A DNA stretch of 7,347 nt, from assembly GCA_945876305.1 (NCBI GenBank), contig CAMCOB010000069.1, positions 1 to 7,347 of the forward strand, read 5' to 3'. The notes under the pieces are model-generated. The model had not been told where the DNA came from. It did not search any database and saw only the letters and a list, made by a program, of their open reading frames with translations. The DNA comes from Bifidobacterium breve. Its GTDB lineage: Bacteria; Actinomycetota; Thermoleophilia; Miltoncostaeales; Miltoncostaeaceae. The position numbers and the translations under genes were made by a program. This document shows positions 5,235 through 7,347 of this stretch, piece by piece. Every line of letters starts with the position of its first letter. Position 1 is the stretch's first letter.

Positions 5235-7127
5235 CTAGGCCTTATCGGCCGTGGCGTCCTCGTCGATGACCTCGTAGTCGGCGTCCTCGACGGTCTCATC
5301 GCCGCCGTCGGCCGTCTGCTGCTCGGCCGCCGCCCGCTGGTAGACCTGCTCGGACATCTTGTGGAGCGCCTGGGTAAGCACCTCGGTTGCCGCCTCGATG
5401 GCCTCCGGATCCTCGCCCTCCTGCACGGTCTTGGCGCCCTCGACGGCCGCCTCGATCTCTGCCTTCAATTCGGCGTCCACGGCGTCGCCGTGATCCTTCA
5501 GCTGACGCTCGGCCTCATGCACCCGGGCTTCGGCCTGGTTGCGCGCATCGGCCACACGACGCAGGCGCTTGTCCTCGTCGGCGTGCGACTCGGCCTCGTT
5601 CACCATCTGCTTGACCTCGTCGTCGCTCAGACCACTCGAGCTCTTGATCTCGATGGTCTGCTCGATGCCCGTACCGCGGTCCTTGGCCGACACATGCACG
5701 ATGCCGTTGGCGTCGATGTCAAATGTGACCTCGACCTGCGGCACGCCACGCTTTGCGGGCGGAATCCCAGTAAGGCTGAAACGGCCGAGCGTGCGATTGA
5801 AGCTCGCCATCTCGCGCTCGCCCTGCAGCACGTGGATCTCCACCTGGTTCTGGTTGTCCTCCGCGGTGGAGAACACCTCGCTCTTCTTGGTTGGGATGGT
5901 GGTGTTGCGCTCGATGAGACGCGTGAACACACCGCCCTTGGTCTCGATGCCCAGCGACAGCGGGGTCACATCGAGAAGCAGCACATCCTTGACCTCACCG
6001 GCAAGCACACCGGCCTGAATGGCGGCACCTACGGCCACGACCTCGTCCGGGTTGACGCCCCTGTGGGGCTCCTTGCCCGTCAGTTCGGTGACGCGGTCCT
6101 GCACGGCCGGCATGCGGCTCATGCCACCCACGAGCACCACGTGCTCAATGTCCTTGCCGGTGACGCCGGCATCCTCAAGCGCCTGCTTGGTGGGCCCCTC
6201 AAGGCGCTGCAAGAGGTCGTGCGTGAGCTCCTCAAACTTGGCCCGCGTGAGCGAGAGGTCGAGGTGCTTCGGACCCGATGCATCCGCGGTAACGAATGGC
6301 AGGTTGATGGCGGCCTGCGTGGTGGTCGAGAGTTCGATCTTCGCCTTCTCGGCTGCCTCGTACAGGCGCTGCAGTGCCATGGGGTCGTTGGCCAGATCGA
6401 TGCCCTGCGACTGCTTGAACTCAGCGACCATCCAGTCGACAACGGCCTTGTCGAAGTTGTCGCCACCCAGGTGGTTGTCACCGTTGGTCGATTTGACCTG
6501 GAACACGCCATCGCCGATCTCGAGGATCGACACGTCGAACGTGCCACCACCGAGGTCGAACACGAGAATGGTGCGTTCGGTCTCCTTGTCGAGGCCGTAG
6601 GCCAGTGCGGCCGCGGTGGGCTCGTTGATGATGCGCTTGACCTCGAGGCCCGCGATGGTGCCGGCGTCCTTGGTCGCCTGGCGCTGGGCATCGTTGAAGT
6701 AGGCGGGCACGGTGATGACCGCGCCGTCCACGGGCTCGCCGAGGTAGGCCTCGGCGTCGGCCTTCAACTTCTGCAGGATCATCGCGCTGACCTCCGGCGG
6801 CGACCACTCCTTCTCGCCGGCCTTGATGCGCACATCGCCGCTGGGTCCGGGGACCACCTCATACGGCACGATCGTCATCTCTTCATTGACCTCGCTGAAC
6901 GCGCGGCCCATGAAGCGCTTGACGCTGAACACGGTGTTCTGCGGGTTGGTCACCGCCTGGCGACGTGCCACGGCGCCCACAAGGCGCTCTCCACCAGTTG
7001 TAAAGGCCACCACAGACGGCGTCGTACGACCGCCCTCCGCGTTTGGGATGACCTCAGGCTCTCCGCCTGTAAGGACGGCCATTGCCGAGTTGGTCGTGCC
7101 GAGATCGATTCCGATCGTCTTGCCCAT
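5235..7127 (-). CDS. dnaK: Hsp70 chaperone DnaK
   Basis: 630 aa, typical of actinobacterial DnaK. It binds hydrophobic peptides in an ATP-controlled cycle with DnaJ and GrpE, and in HspR systems also acts as co-repressor. The ATPase domain (1-380) has phosphate-1 GIDLGTTNS (6-14), INEPTAAALAYGLD (167-180), phosphate-2 DLGGGTFDVS (191-200) and the adenosine motif VLVGGMSRMP (331-340). The interdomain linker DVLLLDVTP (381-389) leads to the beta-sandwich substrate domain (about 390-500), the helical lid (about 500-600) and an acidic disordered tail with DADYEVIDED (615-624). The nucleotide-binding domain lacks the insertion seen in Gram-negative DnaK near residue 80, as is usual in Gram-positive forms. 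Start ATG at 7127 with AGGAGG upstream. It is the first gene of the operon, behind the HAIR-like promoter. Confidence 0.98.
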   Translation of the reverse strand: MGKTIGIDLGTTNSAMAVLTGGEPEVIPNAEGGRTTPSVVAFTTGGERLVGAVARRQAVTNPQNTVFSVKRFMGRAFSEVNEEMTIVPYEVVPGPSGDVRIKAGEKEWSPPEVSAMILQKLKADAEAYLGEPVDGAVITVPAYFNDAQRQATKDAGTIAGLEVKRIINEPTAAALAYGLDKETERTILVFDLGGGTFDVSILEIGDGVFQVKSTNGDNHLGGDNFDKAVVDWMVAEFKQSQGIDLANDPMALQRLYEAAEKAKIELSTTTQAAINLPFVTADASGPKHLDLSLTRAKFEELTHDLLQRLEGPTKQALEDAGVTGKDIEHVVLVGGMSRMPAVQDRVTELTGKEPHRGVNPDEVVAVGAAIQAGVLAGEVKDVLLLDVTPLSLGIETKGGVFTRLIERNTTIPTKKSEVFSTAEDNQNQVEIHVLQGEREMASFNRTLGRFSLTGIPPAKRGVPQVEVTFDIDANGIVHVSAKDRGTGIEQTIEIKSSSGLSDDEVKQMVNEAESHADEDKRLRRVADARNQAEARVHEAERQLKDHGDAVDAELKAEIEAAVEGAKTVQEGEDPEAIEAATEVLTQALHKMSEQVYQRAAAEQQTADGGDETVEDADYEVIDEDATADKA

Positions 7128-7138
7128 CTGTGTTCCCG

Positions 7139-7144
7139 CCTCCT
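7139..7144 (-). promoter_or_regulatory. dnaK ribosome binding site
   Basis: AGGAGG on the minus strand, a perfect Shine-Dalgarno core, lies 11 nt before the dnaK ATG. The spacing is slightly long, but there is no competing start codon between them. Confidence 0.75.
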
Positions 7145-7183
7145 GTTTGCTGCATCGCCGAAAGGTGAATGAATACGAGTCGC

Positions 7184-7212
7184 ATCATGAAACATGAGCC
7201 GGTTCATATCAA
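7184..7212 (-). promoter_or_regulatory. Predicted vegetative-type promoter of dnaK
   Basis: On the minus strand TTGATA (7212-7207) and CATGAT (7189-7184) are 17 nt apart, a good -35 and a fair -10 for a housekeeping sigma factor. Transcription would start near 7177, giving a leader of about 50 nt. The region from 7145 to 7240 is distinctly AT-richer than the rest of the window. No other promoter was found inside the operon, which fits one transcript for all five genes. Confidence 0.55.
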
Positions 7213-7213
7213 G
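7193..7213 (-). promoter_or_regulatory. HAIR-like HspR operator
   Basis: The known actinobacterial HAIR consensus is CTTGAGT-N7-ACTCAAG. Here the minus strand reads CTTGATA-N7-GCTCATG: five of seven positions match in each half and the spacing is exactly right. It covers the -35 box, so bound HspR would block RNA polymerase. With hspR in the same operon this forms a feedback loop. The match is imperfect, so this is a good candidate and not a certain site. Confidence 0.62.
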
Positions 7214-7234
7214 TCGTATTCGTTACGAAACGGC

Positions 7235-7264
7235 AAAGAAAAGGGCCCCGTCTCCGGGGCCCTT
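7235..7264 (-). terminator. Intrinsic terminator of an upstream minus-strand gene
   Basis: A perfect 10-bp stem (7264-7255 with 7250-7241, loop of 4 nt) with a GGGCCCC core is followed on the minus strand by TTTTCTTT. This is a textbook Rho-independent terminator. It ends a transcript arriving from beyond the right edge and lies about 20 nt before the dnaK -35, so the chaperone operon is insulated from read-through. On the plus strand only two T follow, so it should act mainly in the minus direction. Confidence 0.85.
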
Positions 7265-7281
7265 CAATTGCTCTCGAGATA

Positions 7282-7347
7282 GCGGGCGGGCGAGGTGTTC
7301 GCCTGCGGACTACCGCAGCGGTCGGCTTCGGGCGGGCGCGGTATTCC
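7282..7347 (+). repeat. Second locus of the 46-nt extragenic repeat, cut by the window edge
   Basis: Positions 7305-7347 match 261-303 at 41 of 43 bases in the same orientation, including the whole A module at 7308-7325. Just before it, 7282-7300 resembles 7328-7346 with an offset of 46 nt, so at least one and a half units of the tandem array are visible. The preceding stretch CTCGAGATAGCGG at about 7273-7285 resembles the Y module (CTCGCGAATAGCGG). The array continues past the window. Confidence 0.75.

Larger units (their letters stand above)
7171..7221. repeat. Inverted repeat around the dnaK promoter
   Basis: GAATACGA at 7171-7178 and TCGTATTC at 7214-7221 are exact inverted 8-mers, 35 nt apart. 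They enclose the -10, the -35 and the HAIR-like site. The centre (7196) is offset from that of the HAIR-like site (7203). They could be extra half-sites for a regulator or a chance pair; the sequence alone does not say. Confidence 0.5.

Noticed and set aside
5211..7172. 653-codon open frame on the plus strand, opposite dnaK
   Set aside because: It mirrors dnaK in a high-GC genome, has low-complexity His/Leu/Arg-rich composition and no recognisable domain. Long frames antisense to dnaK are a known artefact.
7145..7240. CIRCE element (HrcA operator) upstream of dnaK
   Set aside because: No TTAGCACTC-N9-GAGTGCTAA-like sequence is present; the regulator in the operon is HspR and a HAIR-like site is found instead.

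Overview
The window is one high-GC heat-shock chaperone operon, all on the minus strand: dnaK - grpE - dnaJ - hspR - clpB (7127 down to 511). HspR, a MerR-family repressor, together with a HAIR-like operator upstream of dnaK, points to an actinobacterium. The high GC content, GTG/CTG starts and clpB placed directly behind hspR would fit a deep lineage such as Thermoleophilia, but that placement is a guess from memory and not a sequence comparison.

Right end, read in the direction of transcription. At 7282-7347 there are GC-rich modules of a dispersed repeat. They are followed by an intrinsic terminator for a gene lying outside the window (7235-7264). Next comes an AT-richer promoter region with a -35/-10 pair (7207-7212 / 7184-7189) overlapped by the HAIR-like site (7193-7213), then a Shine-Dalgarno and the dnaK ATG. 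The five genes are tightly packed: dnaK/grpE are 8 nt apart, grpE/dnaJ overlap as CTGA, dnaJ/hspR overlap as GTGA, and hspR/clpB overlap as TGATG. The dnaJ start appears to be a CTG codon immediately behind a run of seven G, so a caller restricted to ATG/GTG/TTG would lose the J domain.

Left end. Downstream of clpB the sequence folds back on itself. Positions 1-170 on the plus strand are an inverted copy of the last 55 codons of clpB plus stop, differing at only two synonymous third positions. The two convergent clpB ends are separated by 340 nt (171-510). This spacer is also an inverted repeat but much more diverged: a stem-loop behind each stop codon, then GC-rich modules with a period near 46 nt whose order is shifted between the arms, then a central 19-nt palindrome. 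The same module occurs at the right end of the window, so copies in the same orientation bracket the operon.

How it works together: DnaK/DnaJ/GrpE form the Hsp70 folding machine and ClpB is the disaggregase that works with it. HspR represses the operon, in known systems with DnaK as co-repressor, so the operon encodes both halves of its own feedback loop. The chaperone genes look ordinary. The unusual parts are the inverted clpB end with its mosaic repeat spacer, and the dnaJ start site.
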